Shown here: one piece after another, positions 14,437-20,501 of the stretch
Layout: each line of letters starts with the position of its first letter
How positions within the stretch are numbered: position 1 is the first letter of the stretch
Virus record (IMG/VR): IMGVR_UViG_3300018080_008426
Span: 1 to 29,965 of that record
Reading direction: 5' to 3' (one strand)
DNA from: a virus
Length of the DNA: 29,965 nucleotides
Program-made: the position numbers and the translations under genes
The notes under the pieces: model-generated
What the model was told of the DNA's origin: nothing
Database searches by the model: none
Seen by the model: the letters and a program-made list of their open reading frames with translations, nothing else

Positions 14437-15084
14437 GTCGATTGCTTCGTCGATTGCTTCGCAGAGAATCGTCGCAGCGTGATGGGGCGACTGTGGCAGG
14501 CTGCCCAGCGCCGCCTTCATCGCATTCACCAGGTCGTCTCTCGTCATCGGTTCGGGTTTCTTGGGCTCGGGCTTCCGTCCGGCCTTCCGTCCGGCCTTCT
14601 GCTCGTGGAGCGCGATGTCCAGCGCCGCCGGCCCGCTCGCGTGGTGGAGCTTGACGTTGCTGCCGGGCTCGCTCAGCCCGAGCCAGAGCTGGAACCCGCA
14701 GCCGTGCTTGCTGACGCCCGCGTCCGTGCCCTCGACCGGAGTGATGGTGCTCTCGGACGCGGTCTTCGCGCTCTCGACCGCCTTGCGGACGGCCTCGACG
14801 TACGGGGCGGCCAGCGCGTCGCGGACCGTGTCGGTCATCTCGGTGAAAACGAAGCGGTTGCCGCCGCTGAGGATCTCGCCGGTAACTTCGCACCTGCGGA
14901 TGACCTGGCACCGCTCGGCGATCTCCTTGACTTCGGCGAATGGCACCGCGGGGTCGCGGACGGTGACGTAGATGCTGGATCCGCCGCTGTAGGAGTGCAC
15001 CCGGACGCTGACCTTGCGGCTGTTCCACCCTTTGATTTTCAACTCGTCCCTAATCTCCTGCGCGTGGTCTCTGGTAGATTTCAT
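14428..15084 (-). CDS. LPD29-like protein (218 aa)
   Basis: The N-terminal ~75 residues read EIRDELKIKGW ... KVSVRVHSYSGGSSIYVTV ... PFAEVKEIAERC ... TGEILSGGNRFVF, the pattern I know from LPD29, a large-polyvalent-protein-associated domain found in phage and integrative-element proteins. A middle part (~110-165) contains GCGFQLWLGLSEPGS, then a Lys/Pro-rich linker and a C-terminal helical piece (TRDDLVNAMKAAL). The start at 15084 has GGGAG 6 nt upstream; a GTG one codon earlier is also possible. LPD29's biochemical role is not settled. It is in a run of small early genes from the promoter at 15627-15655. Confidence 0.65.
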   Translation of the reverse strand: MKSTRDHAQEIRDELKIKGWNSRKVSVRVHSYSGGSSIYVTVRDPAVPFAEVKEIAERCQVIRRCEVTGEILSGGNRFVFTEMTDTVRDALAAPYVEAVRKAVESAKTASESTITPVEGTDAGVSKHGCGFQLWLGLSEPGSNVKLHHASGPAALDIALHEQKAGRKAGRKPEPKKPEPMTRDDLVNAMKAALGSLPQSPHHAATILCEAIDEAIDNA

Positions 15085-15095
15085 CACATTCTCCC

Positions 15096-15275
15096 TTAGT
15101 TCATCTCTGTGACCACGATGTCATCGTCATCGGCCGGCGCTGTGGCCTGCGCCTCTTCGTAGTTCTGATACCCGGCGTCTCTCGCCATCGCGTCGAGCGC
15201 CTCCTGCTCGGTCTCGCCCTCGTATGCTCCCAGGTCCACTCCCGACGTTCGATTTTCGATCCGATACTGTTTCAT
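15096..15275 (-). CDS. Small early protein (59 aa)
   Basis: Found by reading the gap. It begins MKQYRIENRTSGVDLGAY, then has EGETEQEALDAMARDAGY, and ends with an acidic run (ADDDDIVVTEMN). The start has AAGGAG 8 nt upstream. This compact beta-beta-alpha layout (K.YRI....G..LG.YE..TE.EALD.MARDAGY) is one I know from many small phage and bacterial hypothetical proteins. Function unknown. It starts 20 nt after the stop of 15296-15574 and ends 11 nt before the LPD29-like start. Confidence 0.8.
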   Translation of the reverse strand: MKQYRIENRTSGVDLGAYEGETEQEALDAMARDAGYQNYEEAQATAPADDDDIVVTEMN

Positions 15276-15295
15276 TTTTTTTTCTCCTTGTGCCC

Positions 15296-15574
15296 TTAGT
15301 ATCCCAAACAGTCGTCTTCGCTACCATCACCGAGTCGGATGCCGTCGATGCCACGGTGACGGCGGACGGGCTTGCTGCTCTGCGGGGCACCCTGCTCTGC
15401 GGCCTGCCGGCGGGCAGCTTTCTTGGCATCCGCCTGGGCTTTGCGCTGGTCTTTCCCGTACTCGCTCACGATCTCTGCCCGCTCATCCTCGGGGATGGCC
15501 AGCCACTCTTTGAGGGTCATGGTCCGACCACAAAAGTCCCGCCGTTCGTTCAACTGTTCCTCTGTCCAGGTCAT
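15296..15574 (-). CDS. First gene of the early unit, hypothetical (92 aa)
   Basis: It begins MTWTEEQLNERRDFCG. The first ~45 residues are acidic and helical (MTLKEWLAIPEDERAEIVSEYG), the middle is Lys/Ala/Gln-rich (QRKAQADAKKAARRQ), and the end is acidic. The start follows AAGGAG by 6 nt; a longer in-frame start at 15667 lies upstream of the promoter and is unlikely. Being the first gene downstream of the strongest promoter seen, it is probably expressed immediately on infection. No family recognised. Confidence 0.75.
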   Translation of the reverse strand: MTWTEEQLNERRDFCGRTMTLKEWLAIPEDERAEIVSEYGKDQRKAQADAKKAARRQAAEQGAPQSSKPVRRHRGIDGIRLGDGSEDDCLGY

Positions 15575-15612
15575 GTCCGTCTCCTTTTTGGCTTCTTGGT
15601 TTTTCGTATTCC

Positions 15613-15640
15613 GTATCATGTCTGCTATATTAAATGATAC
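15613..15640 (-). promoter_or_regulatory. Inverted repeat over the early promoter
   Basis: GTATCAT (15613-15619) and ATGATAC (15634-15640) are perfect 7-bp arms 14 bp apart, flanking the -10 box. Next to it the minus strand reads TAAACGTATCAT, one base longer than TAAACGATCAT in the operator of the HTH gene, which suggests binding by the same or a related regulator. Confidence 0.5.
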
Positions 15641-15655
15641 GTTTACGCTTGTCAA
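15627..15655 (-). promoter_or_regulatory. Early promoter, near consensus
   Basis: Minus strand: -35 TTGACA (15650-15655), exactly 17 bp, -10 TAATAT (15627-15632). It is the best promoter in the window and drives 15296-15574 and following genes. The ~150 nt upstream (15656-15808) is AT-rich. Confidence 0.85.
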
Positions 15656-15672
15656 GTTTATGCTCATTTTTC

Positions 15673-15789
15673 AACTCATTGTTTTTATTACATTTTATTT
15701 TTCTGGAGATCGTGGATCGGCCTGTAACTGCAATACAATGCGTCGAAACCCATATTTTGCGCTTTTCTTGTAACTCATTGATTTTATTA
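15673..15789. repeat. 18-bp direct repeat in the AT-rich gap 15575-15808
   Basis: aactcattgtttttatta (15673-15690) and aactcattgattttatta (15772-15789) differ at one base and lie 99 bp apart. The gap they sit in holds the early promoter and no gene I can support; a 27-codon ORF starts in the second copy but has no ribosome site. Confidence 0.6.
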
Positions 15790-15808
15790 GAAAAGAAAAT
15801 TTGTCGGA

Positions 15809-16042
15809 TTATTTTACAAATCCGCCGATCTGCAAAATCAGGGTCAGATGCCGGTCGGACGGCTGGTCCTTCCCTCGCCGCCAATTCCACAGCGCCTGAC
15901 GACTGACACCGAGTCGACGCGCGAGCGCCGCGTCGCTCCTACACCCGGACGCATGCGCAGCCACGAGCAGCAGCGCCTCGATGTCAGTCATCTCGATCGT
16001 CGCCCTCCCGAGATTCTTCGTCCTGGTCGTCACTGTCGCCAT
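15809..16042 (-). CDS. Small helix-turn-helix transcription regulator (77 aa)
   Basis: Residues ~30-70 carry a Cro/XRE-like HTH: RSDAALARRLGVSRQALWNWRRG, with the recognition helix in VSRQALWNW. A short basic N-terminus (MATVTTRTKN) precedes it, and there is no extra domain, as in Cro-like repressors. The start at 16042 is set by GGAGGT 5 nt upstream; longer in-frame starts lie upstream of the promoter. It has its own promoter (16068-16096), overlapped by an inverted repeat, so autoregulation is likely. It sits alone between the late-region terminator and the early promoter, the usual place for a switch regulator. Confidence 0.85.
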   Translation of the reverse strand: MATVTTRTKNLGRATIEMTDIEALLLVAAHASGCRSDAALARRLGVSRQALWNWRRGKDQPSDRHLTLILQIGGFVK

Positions 16043-16055
16043 CGCGCACCTCCGG

Positions 16056-16077
16056 TTTGTATAAACGATCATACAAA
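16056..16077 (-). promoter_or_regulatory. Candidate operator of the HTH regulator
   Basis: Inverted repeat with perfect 7-bp arms TTTGTAT and ATACAAA separated by 8 bp. It covers the -10 box and start point of the regulator's own promoter. Related repeats lie at 6052-6069, 27686-27704, 3895-3913 and 12569-12587. Confidence 0.65.
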
Positions 16078-16096
16078 ATTCCTTGTCATTTGTAAA
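16068..16096 (-). promoter_or_regulatory. Promoter of the HTH regulator
   Basis: Minus strand: -35 TTTACA (16091-16096), 17 bp, -10 TATGAT (16068-16073). The -35 begins just after the U-run of the late terminator. Confidence 0.8.
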
Positions 16097-16100
16097 GCAC

Positions 16101-16132
16101 AAAAATGCCCCCGGAGCCAACACTCCGGGGGC
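16101..16132 (-). terminator. Intrinsic terminator of the late operon
   Basis: Perfect 10-bp GC stem (gcccccggag 16107-16116 / ctccgggggc 16123-16132), 6-nt loop, then ATTTTT on the minus strand. It ends the tail/lysis transcription unit before the regulator promoter. Confidence 0.9.
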
Positions 16133-16145
16133 TGCACACAAGACC

Positions 16146-16160
16146 GGGCGCCTCGCGCCC
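16146..16160 (-). other. Small hairpin in the 16133-16261 gap
   Basis: GGGCGC-ctc-GCGCCC, a perfect 6-bp stem with a 3-nt loop, 14 nt upstream of the terminator stem on the transcript. It may help termination or protect the 3' end. The rest of this 129-nt gap shows no gene or promoter. Confidence 0.4.
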
Positions 16161-16261
16161 TCTACCCTTCCAAGTATGGAACGGATCCTTTAATGAGTCA
16201 AGCCGTGCTCGGCGTTCATTATTCTGTGCACAGCACGACGAATCGACCAGAATATTGAACA

Positions 16262-16465
16262 TCACTTCTCGCGCTCGGCCTTCGTCCCCCTCTTCGCGTA
16301 GTCGGTCGCGTACCACCCGCTGCCCTTGAGCTGAAAGTTGCACGGCGACACCTGGCGGACGAGCGCGCCTCCGCACTTCGGGCACCTGCCGGGGTCATCA
16401 GAGTACCCCTGCAGCCGCTCGATCTTTCGGCCGCACTCCGCGCACTTGTAGACGTAGACGGGCAA
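16262..16465 (-). CDS. FmdB-type zinc ribbon protein (67 aa)
   Basis: MPVYVYKCAECGRKIE, then CPKCGG, and FQLKGSGWYATDYA are the signatures of the FmdB/CxxC_CxxC regulatory family: two CxxC knuckles (C8, C11, C28, C31) and the conserved LKGSGWY.TDY. FmdB-like proteins are small metal-binding proteins of unclear role, often annotated as regulators. The start is a TTG with a poor upstream site 2 nt after the previous stop, so translation is probably coupled. It is the last gene before the late terminator, an unusual place for it, and may be a cargo gene. Confidence 0.88.
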   Translation of the reverse strand: MPVYVYKCAECGRKIERLQGYSDDPGRCPKCGGALVRQVSPCNFQLKGSGWYATDYAKRGTKAEREK

Positions 16466-16467
16466 GG

Positions 16468-16881
16468 CTACTTCCCGACGAGGTACCCGACGAGGAATGC
16501 GGCGCCGCCGATCACAATGGTGACGCCGCCGGCCACCAGGACGACCGTCAGAGGATCCCAGCCGTCCGGTTCGTCCAGACGGCGCATCTCCGCCTTGCGG
16601 CAGTCATCCTCGGACTGAGCGATGGTCAGCATCCGGTCGAGCGAGTCGCGGTTGAACTTGAACCAACCCTCCTCGCACCGGTTATCCACCAGGCTGCACG
16701 GCACGATCTCGAACACGCCCTTTTTGGGCAGGCTCGTACCCTTTTTGGGAGCGGTTGTACCCCTCGCGTCCATCGCCGGCACTGGTTCGTCAGCCGTCTC
16801 CTGAGCCGCCAGAGATGCCGGGAGGATCGTCAGGATTCCAACCAGAAAGCAGATCAGACAGCTTCGCCGCAGCCGCTTCAT
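16468..16881 (-). CDS. Exported protein with C-terminal membrane helix (lysis cassette, 137 aa)
   Basis: Residues ~1-27 form a signal peptide or anchor (MKRLRRSCLICFLVGILTIL, then PASLAAQ with an A-x-A-type cleavage site). The centre is soluble, with KKGTSLPKKG and two cysteines, C61 and C68 or so. The C-terminus (~110-137) is a hydrophobic helix rich in Gly/Val (VVLVAGGVTIVIGGAAF). There is no lipobox, so it is not a typical Rz1 or unimolecular spanin. The start ATG at 16881 has AAGGAG 7 nt upstream, giving a 92-nt out-of-frame overlap with 16790-17062, reminiscent of Rz/Rz1 pairs. Confidence 0.65.
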   Translation of the reverse strand: MKRLRRSCLICFLVGILTILPASLAAQETADEPVPAMDARGTTAPKKGTSLPKKGVFEIVPCSLVDNRCEEGWFKFNRDSLDRMLTIAQSEDDCRKAEMRRLDEPDGWDPLTVVLVAGGVTIVIGGAAFLVGYLVGK

Positions 16882-17062
16882 CGTCAAGCTCCTTGTTCTC
16901 GCGCTCGCGGATCAGCCGCTTGGCGATGGCCGCGTTCGCGTCTCGCTCCGCCTCCGCCCTTCGCCGCTTTCTGTTCGCGCGCGACAGGAGAGCGCCGAGC
17001 GTGATCGTCACCCCGGCCACGACGACCAGGGTGACGATCACGAGCAGGACCTTCCAGTCCAC
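16790..17062 (-). CDS. Putative i-spanin-like protein: N-terminal membrane helix plus charged helix (90 aa)
   Basis: Residues ~4-25 (WKVLLVIVTLVVVAGVTITL) form one transmembrane helix; then a long charged helical segment (NRKRRRAEAERDANAAIAKR ... KELDDEAAAAKL) and a short Gly/Pro tail. This is the topology of inner-membrane spanins (Rz), and the gene overlaps an exported protein gene at its 3' end, as Rz and Rz1 do. Without an Rz1 lipoprotein the assignment stays tentative. It starts with GTG (AGGTG 7 nt upstream), 3 nt after the previous stop. Confidence 0.55.
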   Translation of the reverse strand: MDWKVLLVIVTLVVVAGVTITLGALLSRANRKRRRAEAERDANAAIAKRLIRERENKELDDEAAAAKLSDLLSGWNPDDPPGISGGSGDG

Positions 17063-17065
17063 CGG

Positions 17066-17467
17066 TTACACCTGCTTCTTCTTGATGGGCTTCTCGGCCG
17101 CGTCGGTGACCTTGTCGGGTATCAAGTCCCACGCCTTGCCGGCGACAAGCGCTGCAGTAAAGCCGACTCCAATGGCCGACAAAATATCGCCTCCGGCGAC
17201 CATTGAGGTTGCCATACCGGCCAGTCCGATCAGGGCGGTGCTGGTGATGGCGAGTGCCTTGCCTTTCAGGTTCGGCAACAGGAACAACCGCAACAGGTAC
17301 ATGAATACCAACCCGCCACCCGCGATGATCAGCGTCCAGTTCTTCGCACCGATACCGTCGAACAGGTTCTTGCTCGCCTCGCCCGGGTCGATCTCAGGCA
17401 TCGGTCCCTGCGCCAGAGCGGTCCACGCCCAGACGATCAGCACCGTGAGAACAATAAGTCGCTTCAT
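17066..17467 (-). CDS. Multi-span membrane protein, possible holin (133 aa)
   Basis: A cleavable-looking signal (MKRLIVLTVLIVWAWTALAQ) is followed by two or three hydrophobic spans: WTLIIAGGGLVFMYLLRLFLLP (a segment near 44-65), ALAITSTALIGLAGMATSM (~71-89) and a weaker one (ILSAIGVGFTAALVAGKAW), with a basic end (KPIKKKQV). The position after the tail genes and before the spanin-like pair fits a holin, and small size with a charged C-terminus fits too. No holin family is recognised, and no endolysin gene is visible nearby. The ATG follows GGAGGAAG. Confidence 0.6.
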   Translation of the reverse strand: MKRLIVLTVLIVWAWTALAQGPMPEIDPGEASKNLFDGIGAKNWTLIIAGGGLVFMYLLRLFLLPNLKGKALAITSTALIGLAGMATSMVAGGDILSAIGVGFTAALVAGKAWDLIPDKVTDAAEKPIKKKQV

Positions 17468-17498
17468 GTTTCTTCCTCCTTGGTTTATAGGCCGTTTT

Positions 17499-17585
17499 TT
17501 ACAATGTTGGCCCAGTGTCTAGATCATCCTCTATTGGTTTAACCCCATGTACTTGCTGTGGCCAAGATGTAGGATTTGCAGTCAT
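17499..17585 (-). CDS. Possible 28-aa leftover or coupled ORF after the lectin-fusion gene
   Basis: ATG directly follows the double stop (TAATAAATG) of 17589-18941 and runs 28 codons (MTANPTSWPQQVHGVKPIED...). There is no separate ribosome site, so it would depend on reinitiation. Its composition matches the AT-rich tail of the gene before it. It may be the remnant of the donor sequence of that domain and not a real gene. Confidence 0.3.
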   Translation of the reverse strand: MTANPTSWPQQVHGVKPIEDDLDTGPTL

Positions 17586-17588
17586 TTA

Positions 17589-18941
17589 TTATGGACCCTT
17601 TACAGGAGTATTTGGTAAATCACCAAAAACATCAAAAACGTAAGGCGCGTTTGGGCCAGTTGCCACGTCTGCATTATATGTTACAGCTACGCCCTGATCA
17701 TAATAATTCAAAAATGTCGGACTGAAATTGTCTATTGGATGTTTTACTTTGTTCCAGATATCGTGGGCGTCTTGAATGGACATGACATAACCATTATAAA
17801 ATCCATACCACCAAAATTTACAGTCTGCTGAATTTGCCCAAAGAGGCGTATTGCCGATCCGATAATCCACGGCTACATTTTGTGGAGGACCAAATGCATC
17901 ACCTCGTGTGGCTGTTTGTAAACCATTGTCTGCATCAACTGTAGTTATCCTCAAATCTGAAGTGCCGTCACCATCCCAATGATAAGAACAAACAACCAAC
18001 GATTTTCGACCACATGCCAATGGTCCAACTGGACCAGTATACAACTGGATAGTTCGCACGACAAAATTTAGTTTATAAACTGCGAATTGTATGCCTCCCG
18101 TAAATGTTGTGCCTCCGCCAAAACCACCATATTGAACCGAAAATTGGTACTGCCTGCCAGACAATCCTTTCGGTTTGCTATTCAAAGCAGGGACTACATT
18201 GGCAAATGGTTCAATTAGCATAGCAACTGAAAAATCTCCAGCGGGATCGAAATCCCCACCATACTCGCCTTGTGACTCCATCCAATCTTTTGGAGGAGGG
18301 CTATTACGTGAATGAAACTCCCAATAATGTGCGTCCAAATCTATGGGGGTGGCTTCAGAGGGGGTGGCTTCAGATGCGTCGTACCCGTAGACCCACCCGT
18401 ACGGATGCGCCTCGCTGCCGCCGTAATCGCCGTCGACGTCGCTATGCGCAACCACTTTCAACCGCATTCCCTCACGGATCGTGCTGATGCGAATATAGTC
18501 GGCCATCCGGCACTTCCACATCACGAACACGAGGTCTTCGCCGGTTGCGGCATACGGCCGGCGGCCGTATATCGTGAAGTACTGGGCGGTCGCCGACGGG
18601 GACGGGTAGTTGATCCTGCCCTCCGGCCAGTCGCCCTGCGCTGCCACCTTCGCCTCATCCGGCGCCCGATCGAGCAGCCACAGCAGGTTCTCCCGGTTCA
18701 ACTCCTCAACCCTCCCGGTGAACGTCATCTGCGTGGTGACTGTCGCCGCCTGGTCCGGCATGGTGCCGAACGCACGCAAACCGCGGTGGACTGCCATCTT
18801 ACGACGGACGTTGAGCTTGCCGTCCTTCACGCAGCCGACCCGCAGCGTGACGCCGTTGACCACCGCGTACAACTCAGTCCACTCGCCGACCAGCAGCGAC
18901 TCTCTGGAGACCGTTCCCTGCCTGTTGAAGTTGTGCGTCAT
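17589..18941 (-). CDS. Tail-tube paralogue fused to a C-terminal lectin/LamG-like domain (450 aa)
   Basis: Residues 1-185 are homologous to the tail tube protein 27789-28337: both have HNF at residues 3-5, then SLLVG-x-W-x-E-x-YA, TG-x-VEE-x-N, YFT-x-YG-x-R, and DVDGD-x-GGS ... P-x-GW near the end. Residues 190-199 are a SEATP duplication; residues ~205-450 look like a concanavalin-type jelly-roll (GRQYQFSVQYGG, LVVCSYHWDGDGTSDLRI, WYGFYNGYVMS), the fold of LamG and lectin modules that bind sugars. The C-terminal part is much more AT-rich than the N-terminal part. It directly follows 18942-20501 (TAAATG). Likely a distal-tail or receptor-recognition protein; assembly role is inferred. Confidence 0.8.
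   Translation of the reverse strand: MTHNFNRQGTVSRESLLVGEWTELYAVVNGVTLRVGCVKDGKLNVRRKMAVHRGLRAFGTMPDQAATVTTQMTFTGRVEELNRENLLWLLDRAPDEAKVAAQGDWPEGRINYPSPSATAQYFTIYGRRPYAATGEDLVFVMWKCRMADYIRISTIREGMRLKVVAHSDVDGDYGGSEAHPYGWVYGYDASEATPSEATPIDLDAHYWEFHSRNSPPPKDWMESQGEYGGDFDPAGDFSVAMLIEPFANVVPALNSKPKGLSGRQYQFSVQYGGFGGGTTFTGGIQFAVYKLNFVVRTIQLYTGPVGPLACGRKSLVVCSYHWDGDGTSDLRITTVDADNGLQTATRGDAFGPPQNVAVDYRIGNTPLWANSADCKFWWYGFYNGYVMSIQDAHDIWNKVKHPIDNFSPTFLNYYDQGVAVTYNADVATGPNAPYVFDVFGDLPNTPVKGP
18345..18374 (-). repeat. Perfect 15-bp tandem duplication at the domain junction
   Basis: gggggtggcttcaga occurs twice back to back and encodes SEATP-SEATP (residues 190-199). It lies exactly where the GC-rich tail-tube-like part meets the AT-rich lectin-like part. 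Confidence 0.95.
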
Positions 18942-20501
18942 TTACTTGTTCACGTCGTAAACGTCCGTATAGTCGTCAACGCTCACCAAATCAAAGTCGA
19001 CATAAGGGCCGGTGCCGCGATGCTCCCCGATGACTTTGAACATCGTATCGGTCCAATCTTCGTCGTCATCTGTTACCATCACGGTGTCCCAGAGGCCGAC
19101 GTCAACAGCGTCCAGCGTGCAGCGGTAGCTGACGAACACGCGCATCTTTGAGTATGTCTCGATGCACCAGTTCAGAAGCCACCGCGCACTTTGCTCGTCC
19201 GCAAGGTCCCCGGCGTTTATGTCCATCGACTGCGACATTCCGTACCTGCGCCATGACACTCTGCAACTATCATCACTATCCTTGTCTGCAGTGACGCATC
19301 CGGTGCTTTCGCCTCTGAACCCAGACATAGAGTACTTGACAACGAAATTGTTGAAAATCGAAGACCGCTCCGTTTCGGTGACGCTCGCAGTTTTTCCAAT
19401 TATATTTATGTCTGTTCTAAGATGCTTGACAACGTCGCGAGTCCAGACGAGCGGGATGAACGCGTACTTCGGACCTCTTTGAATCATCGCCAACGGCAGC
19501 AAGGACGAGACTCTGTTTCTGACCATGTCTAAAACACCGCCGCCGCTCCGATCGTTGAAGGCCAATCCGAGTGTGACCCCGTCCATCGCCAAGTCGATTT
19601 TTTTTATGTAGTAAAGATCAAAGATGTTGTCGTCGTCACCGAAAAACGAGAGCAGATATCTTATCGCGTCGGCCGGCGAAGCCGACGAATGCCCGGTGAC
19701 GTCCACCGTTACGTCCCTCGTGGTGGCCGCATCGCCGACAGTCAACACCCTGTAGTACGTGTTCCCGTCTGCGTCCGTCTGCGTGTTGTCCTGTCCGCTT
19801 ATCGCGAGCGCACCCTCGTCCCCGTCATATACTGCGGAGACCTTTCCACCAGCTCCGAACTCGCCGTTCCTGTCCTGCATCACCAAAAACTCGTCGCTGC
19901 TTCCTCCCGAGATGTCGAGCACCGGAAGTTTTTTAACTGCTCCCACGACGACCGGGTATGGTTTTCCTGAGTCTTCGTCCGCGAGGTTGGTCAGAAGATC
20001 CTGCGTGGCAGCTATCGGAGGAAACGGTCTTTCTCCAAACAACCTTACGTCCTCGACACTGAACGTCGATTTCCACTTGTCGCTGTCGAAGAATGGCTTC
20101 GTAATTTTCCCACTGAGCAACAAGTGCGACTGCTCAAGCGTATAGTCGCGTCCGGTGATGTGCCAGTAAACGTCGACGTCGACGTCCTGCAAAACAATCC
20201 CGGCCTTGCGAATGTCGCGCAACGGAAAATAGTCAGCGCCCATCTCGAACGACATTGATTGAACTGAGAAGTCGCGAGAAAACGGGTCTACTGACTCTTT
20301 GTGGATTGGATCGTTGGTGATCGCACCAACAAAATGCAGGGCGTCTCCTGTACCGGTCTCGCGCACCACGACATCCTTCGTCCCGAAGCAGTATCTTTTG
20401 TTACTGGTGCGAATGTCAACCAGTATACAAGCCGTCGCGGCCTCGTCGACCGGGAGTCTAGTCCACTTCCCGTCGCCGCCAACTAAACGAAACTCCGTCA
20501 A
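18942..20501 (-). CDS. Tail-tip / hub-like structural protein (519 aa)
   Basis: It begins MTEFRLVGGDGKWTRLPVDE. It is a beta-rich, acidic protein with no enzymatic motif. Segments such as PIAATQDLLTNLADEDSGKP, YPVVVGAVKKLPVL and a C-terminal WDTVMVTDDDEDW ... DLVSVDDYTD fit a phage tail hub or adaptor type protein, and its place third after the tape measure is where tail-tip hub proteins lie. I cannot name the family exactly. It starts with TTG (GAGGAGG 4-5 nt upstream) and overlaps the previous stop as TTGA. No lysozyme or peptidase domain is seen. Confidence 0.7.
   Translation of the reverse strand: MTEFRLVGGDGKWTRLPVDEAATACILVDIRTSNKRYCFGTKDVVVRETGTGDALHFVGAITNDPIHKESVDPFSRDFSVQSMSFEMGADYFPLRDIRKAGIVLQDVDVDVYWHITGRDYTLEQSHLLLSGKITKPFFDSDKWKSTFSVEDVRLFGERPFPPIAATQDLLTNLADEDSGKPYPVVVGAVKKLPVLDISGGSSDEFLVMQDRNGEFGAGGKVSAVYDGDEGALAISGQDNTQTDADGNTYYRVLTVGDAATTRDVTVDVTGHSSASPADAIRYLLSFFGDDDNIFDLYYIKKIDLAMDGVTLGLAFNDRSGGGVLDMVRNRVSSLLPLAMIQRGPKYAFIPLVWTRDVVKHLRTDINIIGKTASVTETERSSIFNNFVVKYSMSGFRGESTGCVTADKDSDDSCRVSWRRYGMSQSMDINAGDLADEQSARWLLNWCIETYSKMRVFVSYRCTLDAVDVGLWDTVMVTDDDEDWTDTMFKVIGEHRGTGPYVDFDLVSVDDYTDVYDVNK

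Noticed and set aside
15630-15890. 86-codon minus-strand frame across the early promoter gap
   Set aside because: It overlaps the HTH gene and the early promoter, has no ribosome site and has low-complexity Lys/Asn composition.
16468-16881. Unimolecular spanin (u-spanin)
   Set aside because: Topology (N-terminal signal, C-terminal helix) fits, but there is no lipobox cysteine after the signal.
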